In this document: positions 25,357 through 35,045 of the stretch, piece by piece
Layout: each line of letters begins with the position of its first letter
How positions within the stretch are numbered: position 1 is the first letter of the stretch
Source of the DNA: Clostridiales bacterium
GTDB taxonomy: Bacteria > Bacillota > Clostridia > Oscillospirales > Acutalibacteraceae
Reading direction: 5' to 3'
NCBI GenBank assembly: GCA_012839185.1
Contig: DUNU01000013.1
Location: forward strand, 62,001-126,000
DNA: 64,000 nucleotides
Translations under genes and position numbers: made by a program
The notes under the pieces: generated by a model
The model's database searches: none
The model's input: only the letters and a program-made list of their open reading frames with translations
Told to the model about the DNA's origin: nothing

Positions 25357-26181
25357 ATGGCACTACCTATTGCTCTTCAACTTTATTCTGTTCGTGACGA
25401 ACTTCAAGCCGATTTTTACGGTACTCTCGATAAAGTTAAAGCCATGGGCTATGACGGAGTGGAGTTCTTTACATTATTCGATGAAAAAGCCGAAGATGTT
25501 AAGGCTTATCTTGATAAAATCGGTCTTATCGGTATATCTTCCCATGTTTCTCTTGCCAATATGCAGAAAGATGCTCAAAAGGTCGCAAATGACTATAAGA
25601 CAATCGGAGTTGAGTATTTAGCTGTTCCCTATCTTCCCGAAGAATTACGCCCCGGCACAGACGGATTTGCTCCTACTATTGCCGAGATTGAGCGTTTGGG
25701 CAAATTCTTCAAAGAGCAAGGCATTCAACTGCTCTATCACAATCATGATTTCGAATTTGTAAAAGTAGACGGTGAATACGGACTTGATATTCTTTACAAC
25801 ACCGTTCCTGCCAAATATTTACAAACCGAACTTGACGTATGTTGGGTAAATGTAGGCGGCGAAGACCCCGCAAAGTATATCGAAAAATATTCAGGTCGGT
25901 CTCCCGTTGTTCATCTTAAAGACTTTGTTATGCAAGGTCGCAAAAAACCGAAAAAACTCTATGAGCTTATCGGTATTGAATCCGATGGCGAAAAAACCGA
26001 TGGAGCATTCGCATTCAGACCTGTCGGTCACGGAGTTCAAGATATGCCCGCTATTTTAGCCGCAAGTGTAAATGCCGGTGCAAAGTGGGTTGTTGTTGAA
26101 CAAGACCGTCCCGACAGAAACAATACGCCCATGGAATGTGCAAAAAAGAGCATTGATTATCTTAAATCAATCGAATGGTAA
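25357..26181 (+). CDS. Sugar phosphate isomerase/epimerase-like TIM-barrel protein
   Basis: A 274-residue protein of the xylose isomerase-like/AP endonuclease 2 superfamily. It opens IALQLYSVRDELQADF, then GYDGVEFF, LYHNHDFEF (metal His and Glu), ELDVCWVNVGGEDP, VVHLKDF and the late metal Glu in WVVVEQDRPD. Such proteins isomerise or epimerise sugars and inositol derivatives, or act as oxidoreductase partners. ATG 25357 follows TTAAGGAG. It ends 2 bp before the shared terminator. Confidence 0.87.
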   Translation: MALPIALQLYSVRDELQADFYGTLDKVKAMGYDGVEFFTLFDEKAEDVKAYLDKIGLIGISSHVSLANMQKDAQKVANDYKTIGVEYLAVPYLPEELRPGTDGFAPTIAEIERLGKFFKEQGIQLLYHNHDFEFVKVDGEYGLDILYNTVPAKYLQTELDVCWVNVGGEDPAKYIEKYSGRSPVVHLKDFVMQGRKKPKKLYELIGIESDGEKTDGAFAFRPVGHGVQDMPAILAASVNAGAKWVVVEQDRPDRNNTPMECAKKSIDYLKSIEW

Positions 26182-26183
26182 AT

Positions 26184-26211
26184 CAAAAAACTCCCGCTTG
26201 GGAGTTTTTAT
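26184..26211. terminator. Bidirectional terminator
   Basis: Stem AAACTCCC / GGGAGTTT (26188-26208) with loop GCTT, A-run on the left and T-run on the right. The T-run contains the stop codon (26208-26210) of the convergent aminotransferase gene. Confidence 0.85.
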
Positions 26212-27371
26212 ATTACACTGTCAAGTTTGTTTAACGCATCACCCAGCACTTTAGTCGGCACTGCGAGATTTAATCTTGTATATCCGCTTCCTTCCGGTCC
26301 AAACCAAAAACCCGGATCAGGAATAATTCCTGCTTTATATATGAGAAAATTATTTAATTCTTCATCCGAAATATTCATAAACTTAAAATTAAGCCAAGCA
26401 AGATAAGTTCCCTCTCGCTTGCTTAATATAATTTCAGGATGTTTTGAAGATATAAATTCTTCAAGCAAATCAAAATTTTCATTTATCTTGTTATTTACTG
26501 CTTCAAGCCATCCGTCACATTCCGTATATGCAGTTATTGTAACCGGTCGCGACACACAGTTAATACAGGAGTACCCATCAATTGATGTCTGCTCTGAAAA
26601 TTTCTTTCTTAGCATATCATTTTCGATTATAATGTTTGAAGTGCTCAATCCTGCGACATTGAAAGATTTGCTTACGGCAGTACAAATAACCGTATTTCCC
26701 GCAATATTTTTATCAACAGTGTTAATAACTGTATGCTTATTCCTGCATAAATCCATATGAATTTCATCGGATACAAGTATAACATGATTCCGCTGGCAAA
26801 TATCAGCAACTTTTTTTAACTCGTCGACAGTCCAAACTCTGCCAACCGGATTATGCGGACTGCAAAGAAGCATCAATTTTGTATCAGGTTCGGAGGCAAG
26901 AAATTCAAGTTCTTCAAAATTCATTGAATAATTGCCCTTATTATCACATAACAGGGCATTGTTTTTGACTACTCTGCCGTTATTAACTATTGAATCGGTA
27001 AAAGGATAGTAAACCGGTCTTTGAATGATTACACCGTCGCCAACATTCGTAAATGCACGAATTGCCGTATTTATAGCAAAAACCACTCCGCCTGTAGGGA
27101 CTATACTTTCAGGTTGGATATTCCAATTATGATGTCTTTTCATAAAAGAACAAACAGCTTTTTTATATTCATCATCAATTCCGGTGTAGCAAAAAAATCC
27201 CTTTTCGGCAAAATCCGCAACAGCAGTTCTTATCTCAATCGGCGTCTGAAATTCCATATCGGCAACCGAAAACGGATATGCACCTGCATCAAAATGTGAC
27301 TTATCAGCAAGATCCCATTTATATGAGCCTGAATTTCGTCGATCGGGGACATAATCAAAATCGTATTTCAT
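26208..27371 (-). CDS. PatB/MalY-type PLP enzyme (cystathionine beta-lyase-like)
   Basis: A 387-residue class I/II fold PLP enzyme. It starts MKYDFDYVPDRRNSGSYKWD and has FSVADMEFQTP, CSPHNPVGRVW, SDEIHMDL (PLP-nitrogen Asp) and the Schiff-base lysine in TAVSKSFNVAGLSTSNI. This combination is typical of PatB/MalY C-S lyases, which release thiols from cystathionine or cysteine conjugates, though some act as aminotransferases. The start is ATG 27371 with AAGGTGAA upstream, 50 bp after the glycan dehydratase gene, so it may share that transcript. Confidence 0.85.
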   Translation of the reverse strand: MKYDFDYVPDRRNSGSYKWDLADKSHFDAGAYPFSVADMEFQTPIEIRTAVADFAEKGFFCYTGIDDEYKKAVCSFMKRHHNWNIQPESIVPTGGVVFAINTAIRAFTNVGDGVIIQRPVYYPFTDSIVNNGRVVKNNALLCDNKGNYSMNFEELEFLASEPDTKLMLLCSPHNPVGRVWTVDELKKVADICQRNHVILVSDEIHMDLCRNKHTVINTVDKNIAGNTVICTAVSKSFNVAGLSTSNIIIENDMLRKKFSEQTSIDGYSCINCVSRPVTITAYTECDGWLEAVNNKINENFDLLEEFISSKHPEIILSKREGTYLAWLNFKFMNISDEELNNFLIYKAGIIPDPGFWFGPEGSGYTRLNLAVPTKVLGDALNKLDSVI

Positions 27372-27421
27372 AAATTCACCTTGTTTTTGAAAATACGCCC
27401 GAACAATCAAGCGTATAAAAA

Positions 27422-29290
27422 CTAATCTTGTATGTGGTATGTTGAAACTATACTTGCAACGATATTCTTAATTTCATCGTTAGCCTTGTATTCAAGGTTA
27501 CGCAATTCTTCCAATCTTGTCAGGAAAGAATCTGTATCAAATTCATTCGGATGACCGATAAAAATTAAATTATTCGGCGTTTTATCAAGACCTTCTTCAG
27601 CCATCAATATTTCTTCATACAGTTTTTCTCCGGGACGAAGCCCCGTGTACTCAATTTTGATATCGACATCAGGCTCAAAACCGGATAGTTTTATCATATT
27701 TCTTGCCAAAGTATCAATCTTTACGGGATCACCCATATCAAGAACAAATATTTCTCCGCCTCGTGCATAAGCACCAGCTTGAAGAACCAACGATACTGCC
27801 TCAGGAATAGTCATAAAAAATCTGGTAATCTCTGGGTGTGTTACTGTAACGGGACCACCCTTTTCGATTTGTTTCCTAAACAGCGGAATGACACTACCGT
27901 TTGAGCCTAAAACATTACCAAATCTCACAGCAACAAAACGTGTTTCAGATAACTTTGATAGAGTCTGAATTATCATCTCACAAATTCGCTTTGATGCTCC
28001 CATAATATTTGTCGGATTAACTGCTTTATCTGTTGAAATTAAAACAAAGGTTTCAACATTATGAGAAGAAGCGTTTTTAGCAACATTCAATGTGCCGAAT
28101 ACATTATTTTTAATCGCTTCTTCAGGAGAAGTTTCCATTAAAGGAACATGTTTGTGTGCAGCCGCATGATAAACTATTTCCGGTTTATATGTATCAAAAA
28201 CTTCTTTTACTCTTATTTCATCACGAACAGAACCTATTAAGACCTTAAGGTTAAGTTCGGGATAATATCTTTTTAATTCTTGCTCAATGTCATAAGCATT
28301 ATTTTCGTAGATATCGAAAATTATAAGTTGTTCGGGTTTATTGACAGCAATCTGTCGGCAAAGCTCACTGCCTATTGAGCCTCCGCCGCCGGTAACCAAA
28401 ACTCTCTTTTTGCTTACATATCCGGAAATTTCTTCCATAGATACTTTAACGGAATCTCTGCCTAAAAGGTCTTCCACTTCAACTTTTCGAATGGTTTGAA
28501 TAGTTACTTCACCACTTGCAAGTTGATAAAGTGAAGGTATGATTTTAAGCGAACAATCCGTTTTTTGACAAATATCTAATATTGCATGTTTGTCTTTTGC
28601 GTTAATTACAGGAATTGCAAATATTATTTCATCTATCTTATACTTTTTTGCCGATTCAATAATTTTTGTCCTGTCACCAACTACTGGAATACCACTTAAA
28701 TATGTTCCATGTTTCTTTACATCATCATCGATAAGACAGACAGGGTTGTTTACTGCATGGTGATTGCTCAGAAATTCACGGACAACCATAGCACCGGTTT
28801 GACCTGCACCTATGATCATTGTCCTAAGTTTTTTTCCATTACTGCTCGAACCTCGTAGTCTGAATAGGCGTATAATCAATCTTCCTCCTCCTATAAATAA
28901 TGAAGCAAAAATCGGCATCAATATCGGAAAAGAGCGAGGAATTTCCAGCTCCAACAATGTCATATCAATATATGTTAAAGCACTGACAATGGCAGTGGCA
29001 AATGCCAGTCTTGCAAGTTCCTTATATCCCGCATATTCCCATAAGATTGAATATAGCCTGAGCCAAGAAAATACAAACAAAACTATAAACGCCTGTATGG
29101 GAAGGAAATATAGAACACTATTAAGGAAATTTCTGCCATCACCACCCGGCTTTAAGAGTATTTCAAAATCAAATTCAAATCGAACTATTAACGTGAAAAC
29201 ACTTGCTAAAAAAGTTAAAGCAACATCGAAAATAAATAGAATTATTGTTTGAACAGTTTTTGCAGTTTTTAATTTTTTTGCAGAACTCAT
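27422..29290 (-). CDS. Membrane-bound UDP-sugar 4,6-dehydratase (CapD/PglF/WbpM-like)
   Basis: A 622-residue protein. Four N-terminal membrane helices (about 10-140) are followed by two Rossmann folds: TMIIGAGQTGAMVVREFL and, in the catalytic SDR domain, VLVTGGGGSIGSELCRQI. Further motifs are YHAAAHKHVPLME, ISTDKAVNPTNIMGASKR and VRFGNVLGSNGSV. PglF-type enzymes convert UDP-GlcNAc to the 4-keto-6-deoxy sugar used for bacillosamine and capsules. Third gene after the sugar transferase and GT4 genes in the same direction. ATG 29290 follows AAGGTGAT. Confidence 0.9.
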   Translation of the reverse strand: MSSAKKLKTAKTVQTIILFIFDVALTFLASVFTLIVRFEFDFEILLKPGGDGRNFLNSVLYFLPIQAFIVLFVFSWLRLYSILWEYAGYKELARLAFATAIVSALTYIDMTLLELEIPRSFPILMPIFASLFIGGGRLIIRLFRLRGSSSNGKKLRTMIIGAGQTGAMVVREFLSNHHAVNNPVCLIDDDVKKHGTYLSGIPVVGDRTKIIESAKKYKIDEIIFAIPVINAKDKHAILDICQKTDCSLKIIPSLYQLASGEVTIQTIRKVEVEDLLGRDSVKVSMEEISGYVSKKRVLVTGGGGSIGSELCRQIAVNKPEQLIIFDIYENNAYDIEQELKRYYPELNLKVLIGSVRDEIRVKEVFDTYKPEIVYHAAAHKHVPLMETSPEEAIKNNVFGTLNVAKNASSHNVETFVLISTDKAVNPTNIMGASKRICEMIIQTLSKLSETRFVAVRFGNVLGSNGSVIPLFRKQIEKGGPVTVTHPEITRFFMTIPEAVSLVLQAGAYARGGEIFVLDMGDPVKIDTLARNMIKLSGFEPDVDIKIEYTGLRPGEKLYEEILMAEEGLDKTPNNLIFIGHPNEFDTDSFLTRLEELRNLEYKANDEIKNIVASIVSTYHIQD

Positions 29291-29324
29291 TTTATCACCT
29301 TTTTATTCTCTGAAAAACAATAAA

Positions 29325-30446
29325 CTACTCGATATTCATTATGCGACAAATCTCTCTGTTAATCAGATTTACATCATATTTTTCTTCTGTCAGTTTGCGA
29401 CCTTTAATTCCCATTTCTTTGCATTTCTCCGGCGACTTAATCATTGCTTCCATTGCAAAAACAAGAGCATCAACATCTTTAACGGGAACTAAAATACCAT
29501 TTTCATCATTTGTAACCGTTTCTCTGCATCCGGGAGCATCTGTCGTAATAACAGCTCTGCCTGATGCCATCGCTTCAAGAACTGTCTTGGGTGTTCCTTC
29601 GTGATATGATGGCAGAACAAAAACAGAACATTGATTAATATAGGGAACAACATCGTTCTGCTTTCCGAAATATTCAACTGAGCCGTCGTCGATATAAGCA
29701 TCAAGTTCTTCCTCTGAAATAGCGGATGGGTTTGTATCAAAGGGGCCAACCAGCATACATCTGACACTTGGATACTTCTGTTTAATTATTCTTGCAGCAT
29801 TAAGATATTCACGAACACCTTTGTCGCCGATAAGTCGGGAAATCATTAAAAATGCAAAATCATCCGGTAAAGGAGTGGGAGTGAATCTTGAAATATCAAC
29901 ACCGGAACCGTTAATTATCTCACATTTTGAAGGTTTGACTATCTTTCTTTCCACAAAAACTCCCATATCGTCAGGATTCTGGAACATAACCGCCTTAGCA
30001 TGTTTTAATGCAATTTTATATTCAGCTGTCAGTATGAATCTCAAAACTGAAGTTTTAACTCCATCGCCTCTAAATGCCGAACCTAAACCAGCTACAAGCG
30101 GATAAACCTCATCAATACCCGCCGAATGAGCAGCGATTGTACCGTAAATAACAGTTTTCGCCTGATAACAAAAAATCTTACTCGGATTTTCTTCAAGAAT
30201 AATTTTCTTTATTTCTCCGATTAGTTTTATGTCTTTAATTGGATTTGTTCCGGTACGCTCAACCTGCAATTGGCGATATTTTATTCCAAAATCAGCAAAG
30301 CGAGATACCCATGATTTTTCATCCTCATCACCGACGGCAACGACATTATATCCTTTTGAAATAAAATGTTTCATCATATCAATTCTAAACCAGAACAAAG
30401 AATCGGTATGACAAGAGAGAACCAGAATTGTGCCTTTATTTGCCAT
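29325..30446 (-). CDS. GT4-family glycosyltransferase
   Basis: A 373-residue GT-B enzyme. The N-terminal acceptor domain starts GTILVLSCHTDSLFWFRIDMM. The C-terminal donor domain has FLMISRLIGDKGVREYL, CMLVGPFD, and the E-x7-E region FVLPSYHEGTPKTVLEAMASGRAVITTDAPGC. It resembles PglA-like transferases that add the second sugar to an undecaprenyl-linked monosaccharide. It overlaps the sugar transferase gene by 11 bp, and ATG 30446 is preceded by GGGAGG. Confidence 0.9.
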   Translation of the reverse strand: MANKGTILVLSCHTDSLFWFRIDMMKHFISKGYNVVAVGDEDEKSWVSRFADFGIKYRQLQVERTGTNPIKDIKLIGEIKKIILEENPSKIFCYQAKTVIYGTIAAHSAGIDEVYPLVAGLGSAFRGDGVKTSVLRFILTAEYKIALKHAKAVMFQNPDDMGVFVERKIVKPSKCEIINGSGVDISRFTPTPLPDDFAFLMISRLIGDKGVREYLNAARIIKQKYPSVRCMLVGPFDTNPSAISEEELDAYIDDGSVEYFGKQNDVVPYINQCSVFVLPSYHEGTPKTVLEAMASGRAVITTDAPGCRETVTNDENGILVPVKDVDALVFAMEAMIKSPEKCKEMGIKGRKLTEEKYDVNLINREICRIMNIE

Positions 30447-31050
30447 GCGTGCCTCCCTCTACAACACCTTCGGACTTAAATACGTTAGCAACCGTTTTAA
30501 GCAAACAGGATATATCCATTTTCAAAGCCGTAAATCCACCCTTATTCAAGGCGTCAACATATTCTCCGTCAAATTTTGCTTTCACGGGAATTTCAAGTTC
30601 GTCTCGACCGTTAACCTGAGCCCAACCGGTCAATCCGGGCAAAACATCGTTCGCTCCGTACTTATCACGTTCTGCGATTAAATCTTCCTGATTAAACAAT
30701 GCTGGTCGAGGACCGATAACGCTCATTTTTTGAGTAAGAATAGACAATAACTGAGGAAGCTCATCAATAGATAATTTTCTGTAAATCTTACCGCTTCTTG
30801 TAATCCACATCTCAGGATTATCTAACAGATGTGTGGGCTGATTTTTCGGTGCATCGGTTCTCATTGTTCTAAATTTTGGCATCTTAAAAAGAGCCTTGCC
30901 TTTTGTTACTCTATCTTGCCAGAAAAGAACAGGACCTTTTGAATCAAGTTTCACAATAATTGCTAATATTAACATCGGCAGAGCAAGAATTATCAACGCA
31001 AAAAATGATATAAAAATATCAAATATAGGCTTAAAAAAACACTTGTACAC
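30436..31050 (-). CDS. Undecaprenyl-phosphate sugar phosphotransferase (PglC/WcaJ C-terminal type)
   Basis: A 204-residue monotopic phosphoglycosyl transferase. One hydrophobic re-entrant helix (about 8-32) precedes KLDSKGPVLFWQDRV, KFRTMRTDAP, RKLSIDELPQLLSIL, MSVIGPRPAL and PGLTGWAQVNGRDE, the full bacterial sugar transferase signature. It attaches the first sugar-1-phosphate to undecaprenyl phosphate on the cytosolic membrane face. I prefer GTG 31050 because GGGGTG lies 6 bp before it and the protein then starts YKCFFKPIFDIF as in relatives; ATG 31056 and GTG 31059 are possible. Confidence 0.9.
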   Translation of the reverse strand: MYKCFFKPIFDIFISFFALIILALPMLILAIIVKLDSKGPVLFWQDRVTKGKALFKMPKFRTMRTDAPKNQPTHLLDNPEMWITRSGKIYRKLSIDELPQLLSILTQKMSVIGPRPALFNQEDLIAERDKYGANDVLPGLTGWAQVNGRDELEIPVKAKFDGEYVDALNKGGFTALKMDISCLLKTVANVFKSEGVVEGGTHGK

Positions 31051-31071
31051 AAACATCACCCCACTTTGTGT

Positions 31072-31100
31072 ATTATATCACATCGTAGCTTGAAAGTCAA
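31072..31100 (-). promoter_or_regulatory. Promoter of the glycan-initiation operon
   Basis: Minus strand: -35 TTGACT (31095-31100), 17-bp spacer, -10 TATAAT (31072-31077). Confidence 0.78.
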
Positions 31101-31120
31101 CAATTAATGCACAAATACAC

Positions 31121-31149
31121 TTGACAAAAATATATTTCTTTGTTAGAAT
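31121..31149 (+). promoter_or_regulatory. Promoter of the hemolysin III gene
   Basis: -35 TTGACA (31121-31126), 17-bp spacer, -10 TAGAAT (31144-31149), 31 bp before ATG 31181. Confidence 0.78.
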
Positions 31150-31180
31150 TATACATCATTAACAAAGGAATTTTATATAA

Positions 31181-31837
31181 ATGAAACCTATAAGCGATGT
31201 AAAAATAATTGAATATTCGGAAAAAATTGACAGATGGAACACCATAAGTCATCTGTCAGGTGTTGTTTTTGCCGTTATTGGAATATTTCCGCTTATAAAC
31301 AAAGCACAAAACACAAGAGAAATAATCTCGGTTACTATCTATATGATTTCATTCTTTGCCGTTTATTTAATTTCATCAATATATCACGCATTGCCGCTTG
31401 GGGAAAAGAAGCGAGTTGCAAGGCGACTTGACCACTCTACCATTCCACTGCTTATTGCGGGAACGGCTACGCCTTGTGCAATGATTACCCTTTACAATGT
31501 CAGTATGCATCATGCTGTTTTAGTTATGACGCTTGGTTGGGCTTGTGCCATATTCGGAATTATATCAAAACTTTTTTTCTTTGAAAAACTGAAAAAGATA
31601 ACAATGGCAGTTTATATTGTCTGCGGAACAATCATGCTTTTCAGCGTTATTCCAATTATAGATAAAATCGATAAAGAAGGTTTTTTGGGATTGGTTTATG
31701 GTTGTATATTTTATGTTGTTGGTGCAGTTTTATGTGGATTGGGAGCAAAGAAACCCGTTTTACATGTAATATTCCATTTTCTTGTATTAATCGGAAGTAT
31801 TGTTCAATACTCTGTGATTCTGAAATTTGTATTGTAA
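31181..31837 (+). CDS. Hemolysin III/PAQR-family membrane protein
   Basis: A 218-residue, seven-helix protein. The PAQR zinc-site residues are in place: SSIYHALP (Ser and His in helix 2), RLDHSTIPLLIAGTATP (Asp) and the last-helix HVIFHFLVLIGS (two His). Bacterial members are called hemolysin III, but the family is related to adiponectin receptors and probably hydrolyses or senses membrane lipids. ATG 31181 is preceded by AAAGGA. Monocistronic, with promoter and terminator. Confidence 0.9.
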   Translation: MKPISDVKIIEYSEKIDRWNTISHLSGVVFAVIGIFPLINKAQNTREIISVTIYMISFFAVYLISSIYHALPLGEKKRVARRLDHSTIPLLIAGTATPCAMITLYNVSMHHAVLVMTLGWACAIFGIISKLFFFEKLKKITMAVYIVCGTIMLFSVIPIIDKIDKEGFLGLVYGCIFYVVGAVLCGLGAKKPVLHVIFHFLVLIGSIVQYSVILKFVL

Positions 31838-31842
31838 AATAC

Positions 31843-31872
31843 AGCTCCCCGTGATTGGAGAGCTAATTTTTT
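31843..31872 (+). terminator. Terminator of the hemolysin III gene
   Basis: Inverted repeat AGCTCCCC (31843-31850) / GGAGAGCT (31857-31864) with one mismatch, followed by a T-run. Confidence 0.7.
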
Positions 31873-31960
31873 ACAATTCAAGCGGTATAAGTCAGCAAAC
31901 ATCAATTTGTTAATGTCAAAGAAATAAATATTGATGTTTGAAATCTATCTTATATACTTC

Positions 31961-34900
31961 TTATTTAACTCTTGGGGCAGACATAATTCCCACGGGACGA
32001 AGGACATATTCATACGACCAATTGTCGCCTGACGACCTCCAAGCACCCGGACCATGCCAACGCTCCAAAACATCAACCATATGAAGCGGACCGAATGTGT
32101 TATAGCGATGAGGCCAAAGTGTAATCTCCACATCGTGCATTGTATCATCAAGATTATCAACCATCAGAATATATGGCGGGTATATAATATTTCCGACTTC
32201 TTCACCGTCTACCCTAACGCTTTGCACTGCACCGCGATAATGACTTGATTTTATTGCCAGCTTGCCTTTATCGGCTTTTGCCTTAAACTTATATGTAAAA
32301 GCACCACCATAGAAGGGATAACCTTGATTGACCAAATCACCGAAATATATCTTTTCAGGTTTTGCGATAATTTTTGCCGAAGTTCCTGCAACTTGAACGC
32401 CAAAGTTACCTAAAATAAATACATTTTCCACATTGGTATTTGCACCGAAAGGCCATGTGATTTCAAGGATATTTTCACCACGTTTAATAGCAGACAACTG
32501 AACTTTGCGAATAGCCTTATCTACAAAATATTCGTTTATGTCTTCAATTGCTTCAATGCCGTTAAAACGAATCATTGCCTTTTCTCTGTCCTCAAGTGCA
32601 AGTGTCGGATTGTTGTATTCAATATCACTTTCAAACTTGAAGCGAAGTGAAATGGTATGTTCGGCAGGAATTTTCTTTTGAGCCCACGGTTGAACAATTC
32701 CCGCACCGCGAAGGTCATACCCTAATTTCTTTCGAGCGATATTATCAAGACGGAGTATTTCCTCAACATAATGCCAATTACCGCCGTCAAGCCTCCATTC
32801 AGCCTTGTCAAGCAAAAGTACATTGTCTTCATGTGCAACAAAACCGGTACATTCAACAGGCTTTGCATCAAACATATCGGGATATTGATTATTGTTTTTT
32901 GTCTCCATCTTTCCCTTTGTGCAATGTAAGAGGAAAGATGTATATGAATAGGTCGGGAGACTAACTATGGTATCACCGTTTTTATAACTTACATCAAGGC
33001 TTTGAATTTTTCCGTTTTCTGTGTTCCAAAGTTCAATTTTATATTCACTCTTGATTGTAGCAATAACATCATAAAGACCGTCAATATCTTTATTTCTCGG
33101 CTCTTTTGAACGGCAGATAAATATCCAGCGAACATCGCCGTCGTCACGCATTTGATAAATAAAGTTATCAGTGGGCTTACCGCTTAAAGACTTAAGTGAT
33201 ATAGTGCGATTATCCTCAAATTCATCAAGCAAAGCAGCTTGGTTGTATTCAATATTTACGCAATTTTCAGCAAAATCCTTTACTTCGTTTGAAGGTAATG
33301 CGTTAACCATTGAAGGTGCATTACCCATAAATACGACTTTGCCACCGGCATTTGCAAAACCTTTTAACATATCAAGCGTTGTTTGACGAAGTGTCACACT
33401 ACCCGATACAAGAACGGCGTCATATTTCATTTCGCCAACTTTAAGCGGGAATGAAGGATTTTGAACCAATTCAGGAATAAGAGACTCAGAAATATAATCA
33501 AAATCTATTGCTCCATTTATAAGCCAGTCGCAAGTTTCCAAAAATCGGTTGTCCATCGCTTGTCTTAAAACCTCTGTCTTGTCATTCGGTCCCCAATGAA
33601 GCCAATAACTTTCGATAGGATGAATCACTGCAACTTTTACAACAGGCTTACCGCGAGTAAGAGCAGTGTTAAGACGAGCGAAATGATCCTCAACCAGTGA
33701 ATACTTTTTATACCAAGGCGATTGGTATGAAATTGATGCGGGATAGTCACGTTTGGCTTCGCCCTGCATTGCATACCAAGAAAGATGTGGTACTCTGACA
33801 GTTACGCCAAGAGCTGCTTGCCAGTCACCCGAAAACTTATAAAGACGAAAATCTGCATCCCAGGAAGTTACACCGTAAAGTTCAGATAACATAGCCTCTC
33901 GGTTATATTGACGGACAGCAGACTGACACTGTTTTGCAGTCGTGTATTCGTAATTATTGCAAAGCAAATCAATACCCGGAATCTGGAAACCACGATAAGA
34001 ACGCATCGTTTCAGATAATGCAGCCGTTTGAGAGCGTAATGTCGGCTCTTCCATCATGTGTCCGGTTAATGCAATATTGTTTTCTTCACACCAAGCCCCA
34101 ATCTGATCGGCAAAGGCATTTGTGAACATTTCAGAAACAAGGTCGTGATAATAATATCTGTACGGAGAATGTATACCTTTAGGTAATTCCCATACACATT
34201 CCGGAAGAACATCGAAAAGGTTTTTACCGTATTTTTTTTCATACCTCTCAGCAAACGTTGGAGTAGCGGGAAGCATAATATCTCTGTCTGTATCGAAAGA
34301 ATTATTAAGAACTTGTTTTCTGACTACCTGCGGTTCGTCAGTAAAAATTGCCGGAATAGTCCTGTCAAATTCATCGCCGACTTCTCGTTTATAAGCCTCG
34401 TGAGTAACCTCAATAAAACGGCGAATTGCGTCAGGATTTAAGGTATCAATATAAGCTTGCGTATTGTGCCAGCTTTCGTCGTGAAGCCGTTCCATAAAAA
34501 GATACCATTTTTCGCCTTGTACAGCATCATTTTTACAAATCTGATTGTAACTGATTAAATAGCCGTTATCGTCAAGAACTATATCATAAGCAGTGATATA
34601 TTCAAGTCCGTTATCCGGCTCATTTTCGCCTTTTTGTTCATCATTACGGGCAACTGTTTTGTCATAATCATGAGAAAACACATATCGTCTGCCGCGATAT
34701 TCAACATCTTTTGTAACAAAGCCACCTGCAGCACCCGAAGGCCAACGATCTTCATCGTATAGCCAAGCAAGCATTTCATTTGCTTTTGCTTTTTCAACAC
34801 AGGTCTTAACAAGTTGCATAAACTCATCGCTCAAGTATTCATTCTCCAAGCCTGTACGAACATGCATGTGGAAACCACCCAAGCCCATTTCACGAAACAC

Positions 34901-35035
34901 ATCAATTTGACGACAAAGTTCATCCGCTTTCAAATCAGCATTCCAAGCCCAGAAAGGAGTTCCACGATACTCCGCAGTCGGATTCCTGAACAAATCAATG
35001 TCAAGTTTTTCAGCACAATTCTTTTTGTATAGCAT
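31961..35035 (-). CDS. Large GH106-like glycoside hydrolase (alpha-L-rhamnosidase type)
   Basis: A 1024-residue multidomain protein. The N-terminal region FRNPTAEYRGTPFWAWNADL, GLGGFHMHVRTGLENEYL and WLYDEDRWPSGAAGG matches the catalytic start of GH106 and related large hydrolases. A mid region (about 530-640) resembles a glutamine amidotransferase-like trimer domain (VKVAVIHP, YDAVLVSGSVTLRQTT, GKVVFMGNAPS). The C-terminal third is beta-rich with galactose-binding-like segments. There is no signal peptide. GH106 enzymes release rhamnose from pectin; assignment beyond the superfamily is tentative. The start is ATG 35035 with AAGGAGAG; earlier in-frame codons run into the acyltransferase gene. 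Confidence 0.68.
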   Translation of the reverse strand: MLYKKNCAEKLDIDLFRNPTAEYRGTPFWAWNADLKADELCRQIDVFREMGLGGFHMHVRTGLENEYLSDEFMQLVKTCVEKAKANEMLAWLYDEDRWPSGAAGGFVTKDVEYRGRRYVFSHDYDKTVARNDEQKGENEPDNGLEYITAYDIVLDDNGYLISYNQICKNDAVQGEKWYLFMERLHDESWHNTQAYIDTLNPDAIRRFIEVTHEAYKREVGDEFDRTIPAIFTDEPQVVRKQVLNNSFDTDRDIMLPATPTFAERYEKKYGKNLFDVLPECVWELPKGIHSPYRYYYHDLVSEMFTNAFADQIGAWCEENNIALTGHMMEEPTLRSQTAALSETMRSYRGFQIPGIDLLCNNYEYTTAKQCQSAVRQYNREAMLSELYGVTSWDADFRLYKFSGDWQAALGVTVRVPHLSWYAMQGEAKRDYPASISYQSPWYKKYSLVEDHFARLNTALTRGKPVVKVAVIHPIESYWLHWGPNDKTEVLRQAMDNRFLETCDWLINGAIDFDYISESLIPELVQNPSFPLKVGEMKYDAVLVSGSVTLRQTTLDMLKGFANAGGKVVFMGNAPSMVNALPSNEVKDFAENCVNIEYNQAALLDEFEDNRTISLKSLSGKPTDNFIYQMRDDGDVRWIFICRSKEPRNKDIDGLYDVIATIKSEYKIELWNTENGKIQSLDVSYKNGDTIVSLPTYSYTSFLLHCTKGKMETKNNNQYPDMFDAKPVECTGFVAHEDNVLLLDKAEWRLDGGNWHYVEEILRLDNIARKKLGYDLRGAGIVQPWAQKKIPAEHTISLRFKFESDIEYNNPTLALEDREKAMIRFNGIEAIEDINEYFVDKAIRKVQLSAIKRGENILEITWPFGANTNVENVFILGNFGVQVAGTSAKIIAKPEKIYFGDLVNQGYPFYGGAFTYKFKAKADKGKLAIKSSHYRGAVQSVRVDGEEVGNIIYPPYILMVDNLDDTMHDVEITLWPHRYNTFGPLHMVDVLERWHGPGAWRSSGDNWSYEYVLRPVGIMSAPRVK

Positions 35036-35045
35036 AAATCTCTCC

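Noticed and set aside
28812-29252. A 146-codon plus-strand frame opposite the CapD-like gene
   Set aside because: Antisense to the membrane domain; the translation is Lys/Asn-rich without a recognisable fold.
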